Positions 54,586-64,000 are shown, counted from the first letter of the stretch. The stretch: DNA of 64,000 nucleotides from Hyphomicrobiales bacterium (GCA_900469965.1 UBZP01000002.1:1-64000), one strand, 5' to 3'. Numbers and translations: made by a program. The notes: generated by a model not told the origin, from the sequence alone.

Positions 54586-57500
54586 ATGGGTACGATCATG
54601 GGCTCGATGGGAGCCGATAATCTGAAAGGTACCGATCTTGAAGAAGGCGATATGATCCTTCTGCTCAACGGCGCCGACATCGCCGACGGCGGCATGGGAG
54701 CCGACACGATCATGGGGGGCGAGGGCGACGACCAGCTCAACGGATCCTTCCAGAGCGACTACCTCGCGGGCGACATCGGCGCTGACACGCTGAACGGCGA
54801 CAGCGGCGACGACCTTCTCAGCGGCGGCGGCGGCGCAGACCGCCTCAACGGCGGATCCGGCAGGGACACGCTGATGGCCGGCACGCTGGAGGAAATCAAC
54901 GGCGACATTCTCGACGGCGGCTCCGGCACCGATCGGCTGATCGTCGACTACAGCGATCACACCAGCGGCCTGTCCCTCGTCATCAAGGACTGGATCACGC
55001 CGCAGACCCTGCTCGGCAACCTCAAGACGAGCTATGTCGAGAGCTACCAGATCACCGGCACCGACTTCGCCGACAGCATCACCGGCGGCAACTATGCCGA
55101 CATGTTCACCGGCGGTGCCGGCAAGGACGTGCTGAAGGGCGGTCGCGGCAGCGACATCCTGGGCGGCGGCGAGGACGACGACACGCTCTATGGCGGCTAC
55201 GGCGTCGACATCCTCAATGGCGACGAGGGCAAGGATACCCTCTACGGCGAAAAGGGCGTCGACATCCTTTCCGGCGATGAAGGCGACGACAAGGTCTATG
55301 GCGGCGACGACGGCGACATCGTCGGCGGCGGCGACGGCAACGACCGGCTCTATGGCGACGACGGCAATGATAGCGTCGATGGCGGCGACGGCAACGACAC
55401 CCTCTACGGCGGCACCGGCGAGGATACGCTGACAGGCGGGCTCGGAAACGACTTTCTCTATGGCAACACCGGGAACGACACCTACAATTATGCCTTCGGC
55501 GACGGCAAGGACACGATCAGCGACAGTTCCGGCAGCGACCGCCTCGTCGTGACCAAGTTCACCGGCAACTTCACCGCGAAGCTGCCCACGCAGACGAACA
55601 CCCTTTCCGGCGGCACGACCTTCGTCGGCATCGAGCACTACAGCATCTATGCGACGGGAACCGGCACCAACGTCATCACCACCGGCAGCGGCAACGATGT
55701 GGTCGATGCCGGTGCCGGTAACGACACCATCAACGGCGGCAGCGGCAACGACGAGCTTCGCGCGGGTGCGGGCAAGGATTCCGTCGTGGCCGGCGATGGC
55801 AACGACCTCGTCTATCTGGGCGACAGCGGCGCGGACAAGGCCGATGGTGGTACGCAGACCGACCGGGTCTATGTCGACCGCAAATCGCTCACCTCCAGCC
55901 AGACCTTCTCGGTCAGCGGGTCGACCGCATCGATGACCGACGGCACCTCCCTGAAGAACTTCGAATATTTCCAGGTCGAGTTCGGCTCCGGAAACGACGT
56001 GATCAAGTCGGTCGGATCGGCCAAGAGCGTCAGCTTCTACGGCAACGCCGGCAACGACACGCTGCTGGGCACGGCCAATTCGGACCTGCTGGACGGCGGC
56101 GAAGGCAACGACAAGCTCACCGGCGGCGCCGGCAGCGACGACATCCGCGATTCCGGCGGTTCGAATACGATCGATGCCGGCACCGGCTCGGACGACGTCT
56201 GGGTTCGGGACGGCGTGAAGTCGACCGGCCACTACTATGTCAAGCTCGGCGATGGTGACGACGAGTTCACGCGTGAGGCCTCGACGGGCCGGTTGACGCT
56301 CGACGGCGGCACCGGCACGGATTTCGCCTCGATCGACTTCAGCAAGTACACGCAGGGCATCACCTACAAGGTGGCGACGTCCGTCACGGTCACCAATGCG
56401 CCGGTGACGGTGAAGAGCGTCGAACGCGTGTCTCTCCTCGGCAGCAACGGCAAGGACGTGTTCACCGGCGGCAGCCTGACGGACCACCTGCGGGGCCGGA
56501 GCGGGGACGACACGCTCACCGGCGGCGGCGGCGACGACACGCTTTCCGGCGATACCGGCAACGACACGCTCTATGGCGGGGACGGCAACGACACCCTCTA
56601 CGGCGATGGCCCCAACCTGACCGGTGGCAAGGACCGCCTCTATGCCGACAAGGGCAATGACGACGTCTATGCCGGCGCCGGCGACACGGCCGATGGCGGC
56701 GAGGGCACCGATGACCTGCACCTGCTGATGACGGAGCAGACGAAGGACATCACGTTCAACTTCTCGAGCGGCACGGTGAAGGTCGATTCAACGACGACCG
56801 TCAAGGGCTTCGAGACTTTGGCCTACGACGGCGGCAAGGCCAAGGACACGGTTACCGGCGGGACGCTGGCGGACTGGCTGAAGGGCAATGCCGGCGACGA
56901 TACCCTGCGCGGCAGCGCCGGGGCGGACAAGCTCGAGGACGGCGCCGGCAACGACCGGCTGTATGGCGATGCCGACAACGACCGGCTGACCCGCACCGAC
57001 TTCACCGGCAAGGATGTGTTCGACGGCGGAAGCGGGACCGACACGCTGTCCTTCAAGGAGGGCGGCACCTCGATCGTACTCGATCTGCAGACCCAGTCCG
57101 CCAACAAGGGTTTCGCGCTCGGCCTGACGGTCCAGAATATCGAGATCGTGCAGGGCAGCTCCCATGACGATGCCATCCGCGGCGATGCCACCGACAACGT
57201 GTTCTACGGCAACGGCTCGGACGACGTCCTCGACGGACGCAGCGGCAACGACAAGCTCATCGGCGGCGCCGGCGACGACTGGCTGACCGGCGGCTCCGGC
57301 AAGGACCAGTTCGTCTTCGACAGCGCCGGTCGCGATGGCGAAGGTGACGTCATCACCGACTTCACGCGTGGCCAAGACAAGCTCGTCATCAGCAAGGCGT
57401 CCTACGGTATCGCGTCGGCCGACAAGACCGTCACGCTCGTCGTCGGCGCAGACCCCGTCTCCACGAGCAGCAAGGGCACCTTCCTGTTCGAATCGGACAA

Positions 57501-57612
57501 TGGCCGCCTGTGGTTCGACGCCGACGGCAAGGGTGCGGATGCCGATCTCGAGCTCGTGGCCACGCTGAACGGTATCAAGACGCTCTCGGTCGACGATTTC
57601 AGCTTCCTCTGA
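54586..57612 (+). CDS. RTX-type calcium-binding secreted protein
   Basis: 1008-aa acidic protein with many GGxGxDxLx nonapeptide repeats (for example GGDGNDTLYGG, GGAGSDDI) that bind calcium in beta rolls. Blocks of repeats alternate with beta-rich spacers of about 60 residues that end in a K-x-F/V-E-x-L pattern. No Sec signal; the C-terminus (DQFVF, VITDFTRGQDKLVI, ending DDFSFL) resembles the uncleaved secretion signal of type I exporters. No protease or lipase motif is seen, so a surface, matrix or adhesion role is likelier. No exporter genes lie in the window. AGGAGAG lies 6 nt before the ATG. Confidence 0.88.
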   Translation: MGTIMGSMGADNLKGTDLEEGDMILLLNGADIADGGMGADTIMGGEGDDQLNGSFQSDYLAGDIGADTLNGDSGDDLLSGGGGADRLNGGSGRDTLMAGTLEEINGDILDGGSGTDRLIVDYSDHTSGLSLVIKDWITPQTLLGNLKTSYVESYQITGTDFADSITGGNYADMFTGGAGKDVLKGGRGSDILGGGEDDDTLYGGYGVDILNGDEGKDTLYGEKGVDILSGDEGDDKVYGGDDGDIVGGGDGNDRLYGDDGNDSVDGGDGNDTLYGGTGEDTLTGGLGNDFLYGNTGNDTYNYAFGDGKDTISDSSGSDRLVVTKFTGNFTAKLPTQTNTLSGGTTFVGIEHYSIYATGTGTNVITTGSGNDVVDAGAGNDTINGGSGNDELRAGAGKDSVVAGDGNDLVYLGDSGADKADGGTQTDRVYVDRKSLTSSQTFSVSGSTASMTDGTSLKNFEYFQVEFGSGNDVIKSVGSAKSVSFYGNAGNDTLLGTANSDLLDGGEGNDKLTGGAGSDDIRDSGGSNTIDAGTGSDDVWVRDGVKSTGHYYVKLGDGDDEFTREASTGRLTLDGGTGTDFASIDFSKYTQGITYKVATSVTVTNAPVTVKSVERVSLLGSNGKDVFTGGSLTDHLRGRSGDDTLTGGGGDDTLSGDTGNDTLYGGDGNDTLYGDGPNLTGGKDRLYADKGNDDVYAGAGDTADGGEGTDDLHLLMTEQTKDITFNFSSGTVKVDSTTTVKGFETLAYDGGKAKDTVTGGTLADWLKGNAGDDTLRGSAGADKLEDGAGNDRLYGDADNDRLTRTDFTGKDVFDGGSGTDTLSFKEGGTSIVLDLQTQSANKGFALGLTVQNIEIVQGSSHDDAIRGDATDNVFYGNGSDDVLDGRSGNDKLIGGAGDDWLTGGSGKDQFVFDSAGRDGEGDVITDFTRGQDKLVISKASYGIASADKTVTLVVGADPVSTSSKGTFLFESDNGRLWFDADGKGADADLELVATLNGIKTLSVDDFSFL

Positions 57613-57634
57613 TCTCGTCGCAACCTGAAACCGA

Positions 57635-57662
57635 GGAGCCGCCCCGGCAGCGGGGCGGCTCC
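57635..57662. terminator. terminator after the RTX gene
   Basis: A 12-bp perfect stem (GGAGCCGCCCCG with CGGGGCGGCTCC), GCAG loop, then ATCTTTGTC. It stands between the RTX stop and the convergent rppH stop. Confidence 0.85.
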
Positions 57663-57697
57663 ATCTTTGTCACGATGGCGACACGCTGGCGCCCGCC

Positions 57698-58225
57698 TCA
57701 GGGTGCCAGATGCCTGAAGGCGGCGACAACCTCCTCATAGACCTTGCGCTTGAAGGGAACGATGAGATCCGGAAGCGCCTGCATGGGCTTCCACGCCCAG
57801 GCGTCGAACTCCGCCTCGTGACCGCCCGGAGGCGGATTGATCGCGATCTCGCTCTCGTCGCCCTCGAAGCGGAAGGCATACCAGCGCTGGGTCTGGCCCC
57901 GATACTTACCCTTCAGGCCGATGCCGATCAGATGCGCCGGCAGGTCGTAGTTGATCCATCGTCCGGCATCTGCGAGCAGCGACACCGTCTGCATGCCGGT
58001 CTCCTCGTAGAGCTCACGCCGGGCGGCCTGCAACGGATCCTCGTCGCGATCGATCCCGCCCTGCGGCATCTGCCAGAGTTGCGGCGAGCCGTCATACTCG
58101 GAATTGCCGATGGCGATTCGACGCCCCGCCCAGACCAGGCCGTCGCGGTTCAGCACCATGACGCCGACGCAGGGGCGATAGGGGAGGTCCTCCGCCGAGA
58201 CCGGCTTCTTCTTGTCCTTGCTCAT
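57698..58225 (-). CDS. rppH: RNA pyrophosphohydrolase (Nudix)
   Basis: Removes pyrophosphate from the 5' end of mRNA and so starts its decay. 175 aa. Nudix box at 56-78 ([22 protein letters not shown]), preceded by WQMPQ, and the N-terminal [21 protein letters not shown] is the RppH type. It lies 8 bp after the polysaccharide deacetylase gene, an order kept in Rhizobiaceae. Confidence 0.94.
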   Translation of the reverse strand: MSKDKKKPVSAEDLPYRPCVGVMVLNRDGLVWAGRRIAIGNSEYDGSPQLWQMPQGGIDRDEDPLQAARRELYEETGMQTVSLLADAGRWINYDLPAHLIGIGLKGKYRGQTQRWYAFRFEGDESEIAINPPPGGHEAEFDAWAWKPMQALPDLIVPFKRKVYEEVVAAFRHLAP

Positions 58226-58233
58226 CGTCGATC

Positions 58234-59451
58234 CTATTGCTTGGAAGGGTTGTCGGCCAGGGCCGCGACGCCGACGATCTCGATCCCGCGCCGGCTCGCC
58301 TCCTCGCTCCAGCCGGCGATCGCCTCGATGCTCTCGTCGAAGGCCGAGGCCACCCCGATCGCGGTTCCGTTGCGGCGCGCGACGCGCTCGAGTTCGTCGA
58401 GCTTGCGCAGGATGGCCTCGCGCGACAGCGTTCCGTCGAGCTGGATGTCGGCAAAGGCGTGGGGCATGTCCAGCGCCCCGGCCACCGTGCCCGACAGCGA
58501 TTGCGCCGACGAACCGTCGTCCAGGAAGAGCAGCCCGCGCTCGGCGATGTCGCGCATGACCGGCTCGACCGCATCCGCATCGGACAGAAACCGGCCGCCC
58601 ATGTAGTTCATGATGCCGGTATAGTTGGTGATCTGCCCCATGGCGCGGTGGAGCTCGTCGAGGTTCTTCTCGGTATCGGCGTCGGCGAGCAAGGTGTGCG
58701 CCCCCGGATCGTTGTCCGCATCGTCGAACGGTTCCAGCGGAACCTGCAGAAGGATCTCGTGCCCGTCGCGTCGGGCCTCCTGCATCCAGCGGGGCAGGCT
58801 GTTGCCGGTGGCGGCGAAGGCCAACGTGATTTCGCCGGGCAGGTCGCGGATCGCCCGCTGGGTGCCGGTCTGGCTGAGCCCCAGGCCGCCGACGACGATT
58901 GCGACCCGCGTGCCGCGTGCGCCGGACCAGGGGCGGGCATATTGCTCGACCGGGCGCAGCCCGTCCGGGCCGATGATCGGCAGCTTGCCGAATGCGGTGT
59001 TCTCGATCAGGTCGTCATTGGGAAAGGCGGCCGAGTGGGGATCCTGGCCGACTCGGCTGGCATCCAGGATCAGCGGGCCGGCGCCGTCGCGCGCCTTCGG
59101 CGTGAATGTCCGCACGATGCTGCCGTCGGGATTGCGCGTTTCCTCGATCTCCGCGCCCGACAGGCCCCTTTCGCGGGGAACGCTCGTCCGGTCCGACGGA
59201 TCGCCGCCGGACGTGCTGCCGGCGGCAGCGCTCTCTGAAGAAGGCCCCTCAGCCTGGGCCGTCTGTTGCCCGGGCGGATCCGGCGTCTTGAAGGGGCCGC
59301 GGGGTGCGAGCAGGCTCCAGAGAGACCCGCCAAGGACGGCGACCACGGCACAGGTCACAGCAAGCCGCGCGGCGCTGATGCGGGGCGCGCGGTTGCGGCC
59401 GGGCGACACCTTCCGGTTCTGACCGAGGGGTGCGTTGAGATCGGTTCCCAA
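58234..59451 (-). CDS. divergent polysaccharide deacetylase family protein (YibQ-like)
   Basis: 405 aa: N-terminal cytoplasmic tail, one membrane helix (about 27-49), a low-complexity linker and a periplasmic PF04748-type domain (about 175-395) with [28 protein letters not shown] and [10 protein letters not shown]. The start is a TTG, which gives the N-terminus [12 protein letters not shown] recalled from related proteins. Function is not established; its place beside ctpA and envC points to cell-envelope work. Confidence 0.85.
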   Translation of the reverse strand: MGTDLNAPLGQNRKVSPGRNRAPRISAARLAVTCAVVAVLGGSLWSLLAPRGPFKTPDPPGQQTAQAEGPSSESAAAGSTSGGDPSDRTSVPRERGLSGAEIEETRNPDGSIVRTFTPKARDGAGPLILDASRVGQDPHSAAFPNDDLIENTAFGKLPIIGPDGLRPVEQYARPWSGARGTRVAIVVGGLGLSQTGTQRAIRDLPGEITLAFAATGNSLPRWMQEARRDGHEILLQVPLEPFDDADNDPGAHTLLADADTEKNLDELHRAMGQITNYTGIMNYMGGRFLSDADAVEPVMRDIAERGLLFLDDGSSAQSLSGTVAGALDMPHAFADIQLDGTLSREAILRKLDELERVARRNGTAIGVASAFDESIEAIAGWSEEASRRGIEIVGVAALADNPSKQ

Positions 59452-59517
59452 GGAGCGGCCGCCCTGACCTTGAAGGCGCAGGCCCGGACCGACGCGAGGT
59501 CGACCCGGGCACCAGCG

Positions 59518-60840
59518 CTAGTTCTTCAGCTCTGCCTTTTCCGGATTGGCGGGAAAGGACGGGTCGGTCTTCTGGCCGCGCAGCAGTTCGAGCGCATACT
59601 GAAGCTGGAGGTCGTCCTTGGCTTCCGGCGGCACATAGGCTGCCGAGCCCGACCCCTCGTCGCTCTCGCTCTGGCCCTTGATGTGGCCGCGCAGGCTCGA
59701 TTCGCCGGCAGTCTCGAGCTTGCCCTGCAGTTCGGGCGGCAGCGGCTGCTCGACGGTGATGTCCGGCGTGATGCCGGTGCCCTGGATCGACTTGCCGGAG
59801 GGCGTGTAGTAGAGCGCCGTCGTCAGACGCAGCGCGCCGGCGTCGCCGAGCGGAATGATCGTCTGCACCGAACCCTTGCCGAACGAGCGCGTGCCGACGA
59901 CCGTCGCACGACGCAGGTCCTGAAGCGCGCCGGCCACGATCTCCGACGCGGAGGCGGAGCCGCCGTTGACGAGCACGATGACCGGCTTGCCGTCGGTCAG
60001 GTCGCCCGGGGAAGCGTTGAACCGGCGGGTCTCGTCTTCGTTGCGGCCACGGGTCGAGACCACTTCGCCGCGTTCGAGGAAGGCGTCGGAAACGTTGATC
60101 GCCTGGTCGAGCAGGCCGCCCGGGTTGAGGCGCAGGTCGAGCACGTAGCCCTTCAGCTTGTCGGCCGGAACATCGGCCTTGATCTTCTCGATGCCGGCTT
60201 CGAGGTCGTCGAAGGTCTTCTCCGTGAACGAGATGACGCGCAGGTAGCCGACGTCGTTCTCGACCCGATACTTGACCGCCTTGACCGCGATGATGTCGCG
60301 CATGATCGTCAGTTCGATCGGCTTGTCGGCGCCCTTGCGCAGGATCGTCAGCTTGATCGGCGTATTGACCTTGCCGCGCATCTTGTCGACGGCTTCCTCG
60401 AGCTTGAGGCCGCGCACGTCGGCGCCGTCGATCTTCGAGATCAGGTCGCCCGCAAGCACGCCCGCGCGCGCCGCCGGCGTGTCGTCGATCGGCGTGATGA
60501 CCTTGACGAGTTCATCCTCCATGGTCACTTCGATGCCGAGGCCGCCGAACTCGCCGCGCGTCTGCGTGCGCATTTCCTCGGCGTCCTTGGAGTTCATGTA
60601 GGAGGAATGCGGATCCAGCGACGAGAGCATGCCGTTGATGGCGTTCTCGATCAGCTGGTCTTCCTTCGGAGGTGTCACGTACTGGGCACGGACGCGTTCG
60701 AACACGTCGCCGAAGATCGAAAGTTCGCGATAGGTCGATGCGCCGGCCGCCTCGGCCGGCACCGTCAGCGAGTAGACTGCGCTCATGGCAGTGGCACCCA
60801 TCAGTGCCCCGACGAGAACAAGGGAAGCCCTACGAATCAT
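59518..60840 (-). CDS. ctpA: C-terminal processing protease (S41 family)
   Basis: 440-aa periplasmic serine protease that cleaves near the C-terminus of envelope proteins. Signal segment 6-33, PDZ domain about 95-175 (GEFGGLGIEV), protease core with LRLNPGGLLDQA and the Ser/Lys dyad: Ser297 in NGGSASASE and Lys322 in FGKGSVQ. The ATG at 60840 follows AAAGG; upstream frames belong to envC. It overlaps the envC-like gene by 11 nt, so protease and amidase activator are made together. Confidence 0.94.
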   Translation of the reverse strand: MIRRASLVLVGALMGATAMSAVYSLTVPAEAAGASTYRELSIFGDVFERVRAQYVTPPKEDQLIENAINGMLSSLDPHSSYMNSKDAEEMRTQTRGEFGGLGIEVTMEDELVKVITPIDDTPAARAGVLAGDLISKIDGADVRGLKLEEAVDKMRGKVNTPIKLTILRKGADKPIELTIMRDIIAVKAVKYRVENDVGYLRVISFTEKTFDDLEAGIEKIKADVPADKLKGYVLDLRLNPGGLLDQAINVSDAFLERGEVVSTRGRNEDETRRFNASPGDLTDGKPVIVLVNGGSASASEIVAGALQDLRRATVVGTRSFGKGSVQTIIPLGDAGALRLTTALYYTPSGKSIQGTGITPDITVEQPLPPELQGKLETAGESSLRGHIKGQSESDEGSGSAAYVPPEAKDDLQLQYALELLRGQKTDPSFPANPEKAELKN

Positions 60841-62275
60841 TGCGTACCTTTCCAGACACTGTAGCAGACCACCACGGCCGAGGATCAACCGGTTTGCCAT
60901 TCTTTCGAAACTCAATGTAAAGCGTCGGCCGATCCGTTTCCAGCGCCAATGCGTTTACACTCGCCACTCTTTTCGCCCCCATCACCGCCAGCGGTTCACC
61001 CGCCACGACGAACTGGCCTTCCCGCACATTCACCTGGTCCATGCCCGAAAGCACGAGGTGATAGTCCTCGCCGGCGTTGAGGATGACCATCCGCCCGTAG
61101 CTCCGGAACATGCCCGCGAACACCACCCAGCCATCGGCGGGCGCCGTTACCAGCGCACCCGGGTTTGTCGCGAGAATCAGCCCCTGGGCGGAATGACCCG
61201 TACCATCCGCATCGCCGAACTGCCGCACGGGCTCACCCGCCACCGGATAGGCCAGGCGCTTGTGCAATTCGGAGAAGGGATATGCGGGAGCAATGCGGTT
61301 TTTGTCGGGCGATGCGGAGAGCGCTGCCTCCCGCGCCCGGGCCCGCTCCTCCTCGGTCTGGCGCGCCCGTTCGGCCTCCTGCACGCGCGCCAGCGCCGCC
61401 GCCTCGCGCACCGAGGCGATCTCGGCCTCGAGACTGCCGATCAGGCCCTCGAGGCTGGTGGCCCGCCCCGCAAGCTCCTCAGAGCGCCGGCGTTCGGCCT
61501 CCAGCGTGCGGGTGTTTTCCGCCGCGAGCGCCTCGTTCTGGCCGATCAGCAGTTCGGAGCGTTTTTCCTCTTCGAGCCTGCTCGCCATGGCGCTCGCAAG
61601 CTCGGCCTTCTCCTTGCCGATCTCCGTGCGGATCGTCGTCAGTCGCTGCAGGTCGGCGACCAGCTTGTCCGTCTCGGCGCGGATGCCCGGAACCACCGCT
61701 CCGAGCAGGATCGCGCTCCGGACGGAGGCGAGCGCATCGTCCGGGGTCACGAGGATCGCAGGCGGCGGATTGCGCCCCATGCGCTGCAGTGCCGCCAGCA
61801 CCTCCGCCAGCAGGCCGCGGCGTTCGTGCAGCGACAGGCGCGCGGCATCCTCGTCGCCGCGCATGGCTTCAAGCCGTCGCTCGCCCGCCAGGATCCTTGC
61901 CTCCATCTCCTGGCGCGCGCGCGCCGACTGGACGATGGCCTCGCGCAACGTGGCGCGATCCTTTTCCAGCTTGCCGATGCTGGCCTGAAGGTCGCGCACC
62001 TTTTCTTCCGACAGAGTGATCGTCTTCGACAGCTGCTCCAGCTCCTGGCGCGTGGTGTCCCGGCGCAGCGCAATGCCGGCGGCAGGATCGACGGGCGGGC
62101 CGGCCTGGGCGGTGACGCGACCGGTCGGGGCAAGACTCACCGTCGGCTCGGCGGAAAGGGCGGACAGCGGGGAGGCCAGCGACAGGCCGAGGACGAGCAG
62201 AGGGAAGACGCGCTGCCGTCGCCCCAGCGGGGTCGCCGTGCAGGTATCGTTCCAGGACGGGGCCAACGTGGTCAT
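60830..62275 (-). CDS. EnvC-like murein hydrolase activator (degenerate M23 domain)
   Basis: About 481 aa: signal peptide (about 22-41), long coiled coil (about 75-330) and a C-terminal LytM domain (about 365-475). The zinc ligands of active M23 enzymes are lost: the HxxxD site reads GHSAQGLIL and the HxH site reads YHLVLSG, as in EnvC, which activates amidases instead of cutting. ATG at 62275 has AAGG 10 nt upstream; another ATG eight codons earlier is possible. Confidence 0.9.
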   Translation of the reverse strand: MTTLAPSWNDTCTATPLGRRQRVFPLLVLGLSLASPLSALSAEPTVSLAPTGRVTAQAGPPVDPAAGIALRRDTTRQELEQLSKTITLSEEKVRDLQASIGKLEKDRATLREAIVQSARARQEMEARILAGERRLEAMRGDEDAARLSLHERRGLLAEVLAALQRMGRNPPPAILVTPDDALASVRSAILLGAVVPGIRAETDKLVADLQRLTTIRTEIGKEKAELASAMASRLEEEKRSELLIGQNEALAAENTRTLEAERRRSEELAGRATSLEGLIGSLEAEIASVREAAALARVQEAERARQTEEERARAREAALSASPDKNRIAPAYPFSELHKRLAYPVAGEPVRQFGDADGTGHSAQGLILATNPGALVTAPADGWVVFAGMFRSYGRMVILNAGEDYHLVLSGMDQVNVREGQFVVAGEPLAVMGAKRVASVNALALETDRPTLYIEFRKNGKPVDPRPWWSATVSGKVRNDS

Positions 62276-62366
62276 GCTGCGCGCCTTGCCTTTTGCCATG
62301 TGTCTAGCGCACTCGCCGATGCACATCGAAATCAATTTTCCGTTGGGCCGCCGCGGCACGACGCGC

Positions 62367-62849
62367 TCATACCCGATGATAGGGATGCCCAGAAAGAATG
62401 GTGACCGCCCGATAGAGCTGTTCGGCGATCAGGATGCGGACCAATTGGTGCGGCCATGTCATCTTGCCGAGGCACAGTACCTGGTCGGCCCGCTCGCGAA
62501 GCACCGGATCGAGCCCGTCGGCGCCGCCGATGGCGATCATCAGGTCCCGCTTGCCGGCATCGCGCCAACGGCCGAGCAGCTCGGCGAAGTCTTCCGAGCC
62601 GACCGCCTTGCCGCGTTCGTCCAGAAGCAGGAGCACGGCATCGGCCGGCAACGCCTTTTCCAGGAGCGCGGCTTCCTCGCGCTTGCGCGTCTCCGGATTG
62701 GAGGCCCGGCTTTCCGCAACCTCGGAAATCTTGCCGAGTTCCAGCCCCACGGCCGGTCCCGATTTCGCAAACCGGTCGAGATAGCGCGCGGCGAGTTCCT
62801 TCTCAGGCCCGGCCTTCAGCCGTCCGACCGCAAAAAGTCCGATCCGCAT
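62367..62849 (-). CDS. rlmH: 23S rRNA pseudouridine-1915 N3-methyltransferase
   Basis: Methylates pseudouridine 1915 of 23S rRNA with S-adenosylmethionine. SPOUT protein of 160 aa; LLLLDERGKAVGSEDFAELL, IAIGGADGLDP and the C-terminal HQLVRILIAEQLYRAVTI plus GHPYHR are all present. Located between envC and rsfS, a conserved order. Confidence 0.96.
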   Translation of the reverse strand: MRIGLFAVGRLKAGPEKELAARYLDRFAKSGPAVGLELGKISEVAESRASNPETRKREEAALLEKALPADAVLLLLDERGKAVGSEDFAELLGRWRDAGKRDLMIAIGGADGLDPVLRERADQVLCLGKMTWPHQLVRILIAEQLYRAVTILSGHPYHRV

Positions 62850-62947
62850 CTACCCGGTTCCTCCGACGCACACAGCGACACTACCCACCCGAAAGGGTGC
62901 CGGAAATATGGCCGCAAGCGACGCCCGAACCCGGGCGGTGCGACGAT

Positions 62948-63352
62948 CTAGTGCAACGTGCCCTCTTCCATGTCCGGAGCCGCCCACATCTTCTCGATGT
63001 TGTAGAACTCGCGGATTTCAGGACGGAACACGTGGACGATGACGTCGCCCGTATCGATCAGCACCCAGTCACCGGTCTCCAGCCCTTCGACGCGGGCGGA
63101 ACCGAAGCCTTCATCCTTGAGGTCGGTGATCAGGTGGTCACAGATCGCCGCGACATGACGGCTGGATCGTCCGGACGCGACCACCATGTAGTCGCCCAGC
63201 GCCGATTTCCCAGCAATGTCGATCGAGACGATATCTTCTGCCTTCGAGTCCTCGAGGCTTGCGAGGACCGCTTGAAGAGCGCGTTCGGCGGCATCGTCGC
63301 CACGTCCTGCGCTTTTGGGAAGAGCGTTACGAACGCCCCCCTTCGCGTGCAC
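62948..63352 (-). CDS. rsfS: ribosome silencing factor RsfS
   Basis: Binds ribosomal protein uL14 and keeps subunits apart under starvation. 134 aa from the GTG at 63352; core ALQAVLASLEDSKAEDIVSIDI, ALGDYMVVASGRS and DWVLIDTGDVIVHVF. The GTG has no good ribosome binding site. A CTG three codons earlier (63361) has AAAGGA 6 nt upstream and would give L-T-T-V-H-A-K-G, so it may be the true start. Confidence 0.93.
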   Translation of the reverse strand: MHAKGGVRNALPKSAGRGDDAAERALQAVLASLEDSKAEDIVSIDIAGKSALGDYMVVASGRSSRHVAAICDHLITDLKDEGFGSARVEGLETGDWVLIDTGDVIVHVFRPEIREFYNIEKMWAAPDMEEGTLH

Positions 63353-63464
63353 TGTTGTCAGAGCAAATCCTTTCCACTTAACAGGTCTGGCACGGTCGTG
63401 ATTCGCGTCAGATGCCGCGAACCACCACTAGATTTAGGCATCAATACGTACCGGTTTCAAGACA

Positions 63465-64000
63465 CTACTTGTTGCCCGTGTTTTTCTTTGTTTCCTCCCG
63501 CTGGCGCAGCGCGCTCGAACTGAGCGGCGAGCGAGGTCCGTGGATGAAGGTCCAGGCCGGGGCGCGGCGGAAGGCCAGCGCCCGGGCATCCTCCTCGTCG
63601 ATGCGCGCATGGTCGAACGTCTTGGCCATGATCGAGGACAGGAAGGCGAGCGTGGACCCCGGACGGTCGATCACCGCGATCGGGAAGGTGCGGGCGATTC
63701 GCTGCCAGTTCTGCCAGCGATGGAAATTCCGCAGGCTGTCGGCCCCCATGATCCAGACGAAATGAACGCCCGGATTGCGCGCCCGGACGATCTCGAGCGT
63801 GCGCGCCGTATAGTTCTGGCCGATCGTCTTCTCGAAGGCGGTGACCTTGATGCGCGGATCCGGCGTGATCGCCTCCGAAAGCGCCAGCCGCTGCGCCAGC
63901 GGCGCGAGATGGCTGTGATCCTTCAAGGGATTGCCCGGCGTCACCATCCACCACAACTGGTCGAGGCCGAGGCGGCGCAGCGCGATGTCCGCGACCAGCA
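63465..64000 (-). CDS. nadD: nicotinate-nucleotide adenylyltransferase (5' part missing)
   Basis: Adenylates nicotinate mononucleotide in NAD synthesis. The gene runs off the right edge: in-frame codons continue to position 64000 (reading L-V-A-D-I-A-L-R-R-L-G-L-D-Q-L-W-W), so the N-terminal GGSFNP-type motif is outside. Seen here: WWMVTPGNPLK, FVWIMGADSLRNFHRW and the C-terminal ISSTxLR-like end (SPLSSSALRQ). It stands upstream of rsfS with 112 bp between. Confidence 0.93.
   Translation of the reverse strand, partial: LVADIALRRLGLDQLWWMVTPGNPLKDHSHLAPLAQRLALSEAITPDPRIKVTAFEKTIGQNYTARTLEIVRARNPGVHFVWIMGADSLRNFHRWQNWQRIARTFPIAVIDRPGSTLAFLSSIMAKTFDHARIDEEDARALAFRRAPAWTFIHGPRSPLSSSALRQREETKKNTGNK

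Noticed and set aside
54331-56721. 796-codon Val/Ala/Gly-rich minus-strand frame antisense to the RTX gene
   Set aside because: Its regular look comes from reading the RTX repeats backward. No start site or domain.

Overview
The window looks like a chromosomal segment of a high-GC alphaproteobacterium of the Rhizobiales, most likely Rhizobiaceae or a close relative. The reasons are gene content and order: a GDH180-type NAD-glutamate dehydrogenase, a PutA without an N-terminal DNA-binding domain next to a divergent Lrp-type PutR, the imuA-imuB-dnaE2 cassette under a GTTC-N7-GTTC type SOS box, an Irr-like box before bacterioferritin genes, and the run nadD-rsfS-rlmH-envC-ctpA-(polysaccharide deacetylase)-rppH. 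No tRNA, rRNA, CRISPR array, insertion sequence or prophage is visible.

Layout. 0.2-7.2 kb (minus strand): a tightly overlapped thiamin-salvage operon led by a clear TPP riboswitch (thiX, thiY, thiM, thiE, thiD) that runs on without a break into a TRAP transporter (dctQM fusion, dctP). The ABC ATPase thiZ is missing, and in its place is a 24-codon ORF whose Shine-Dalgarno lies in a hairpin. 7.2-13.6 kb: a UMF1-type MFS transporter and the giant glutamate dehydrogenase. 13.9-22.2 kb: pyridoxal kinase, beta-carbonic anhydrase, an MltB-like transglycosylase, asd with an upstream 39-codon ORF, an MHS transporter with a large insert, a PAP2 phosphatase and leuB. 22.4-30.5 kb: a 30-codon ORF, a cupin, and a nucleobase/nucleoside-type operon (BMP binding protein, amidase, double ATPase, two permeases, cytosine deaminase) with a promoter and a palindromic operator. 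30.7-34.5 kb: a lipid A phosphoethanolamine transferase with its own two-component system. 34.5-42.8 kb: a CoA-ester lyase with DUF1737, leuD-ridA, a zincin-type metalloprotease, putA and putR.

42.9-46.2 kb: a DUF6074 protein, an Rrf2 regulator with four clustered cysteines, a 71-residue unknown protein and an FAD/NAD(P)-binding protein. The last two share a palindromic promoter motif, which suggests a small redox or Fe-S regulon. 46.4-53.3 kb: the SOS mutasome genes, then bfd-bfr. 53.4-54.6 kb is gene-free and leads to a 1008-residue RTX calcium-binding protein. 57.7-64 kb: the conserved envelope/RNA/NAD housekeeping cluster, ending in a nadD gene cut by the window edge.

The most unusual points are the TRAP transporter inside a TPP-riboswitch operon that has lost thiZ, the shared AATCTATAGA[C/T]T element beside an Rrf2 gene, and several small ORFs with good ribosome binding sites. 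Gene functions come from reading motifs and family resemblance; no database search was run.
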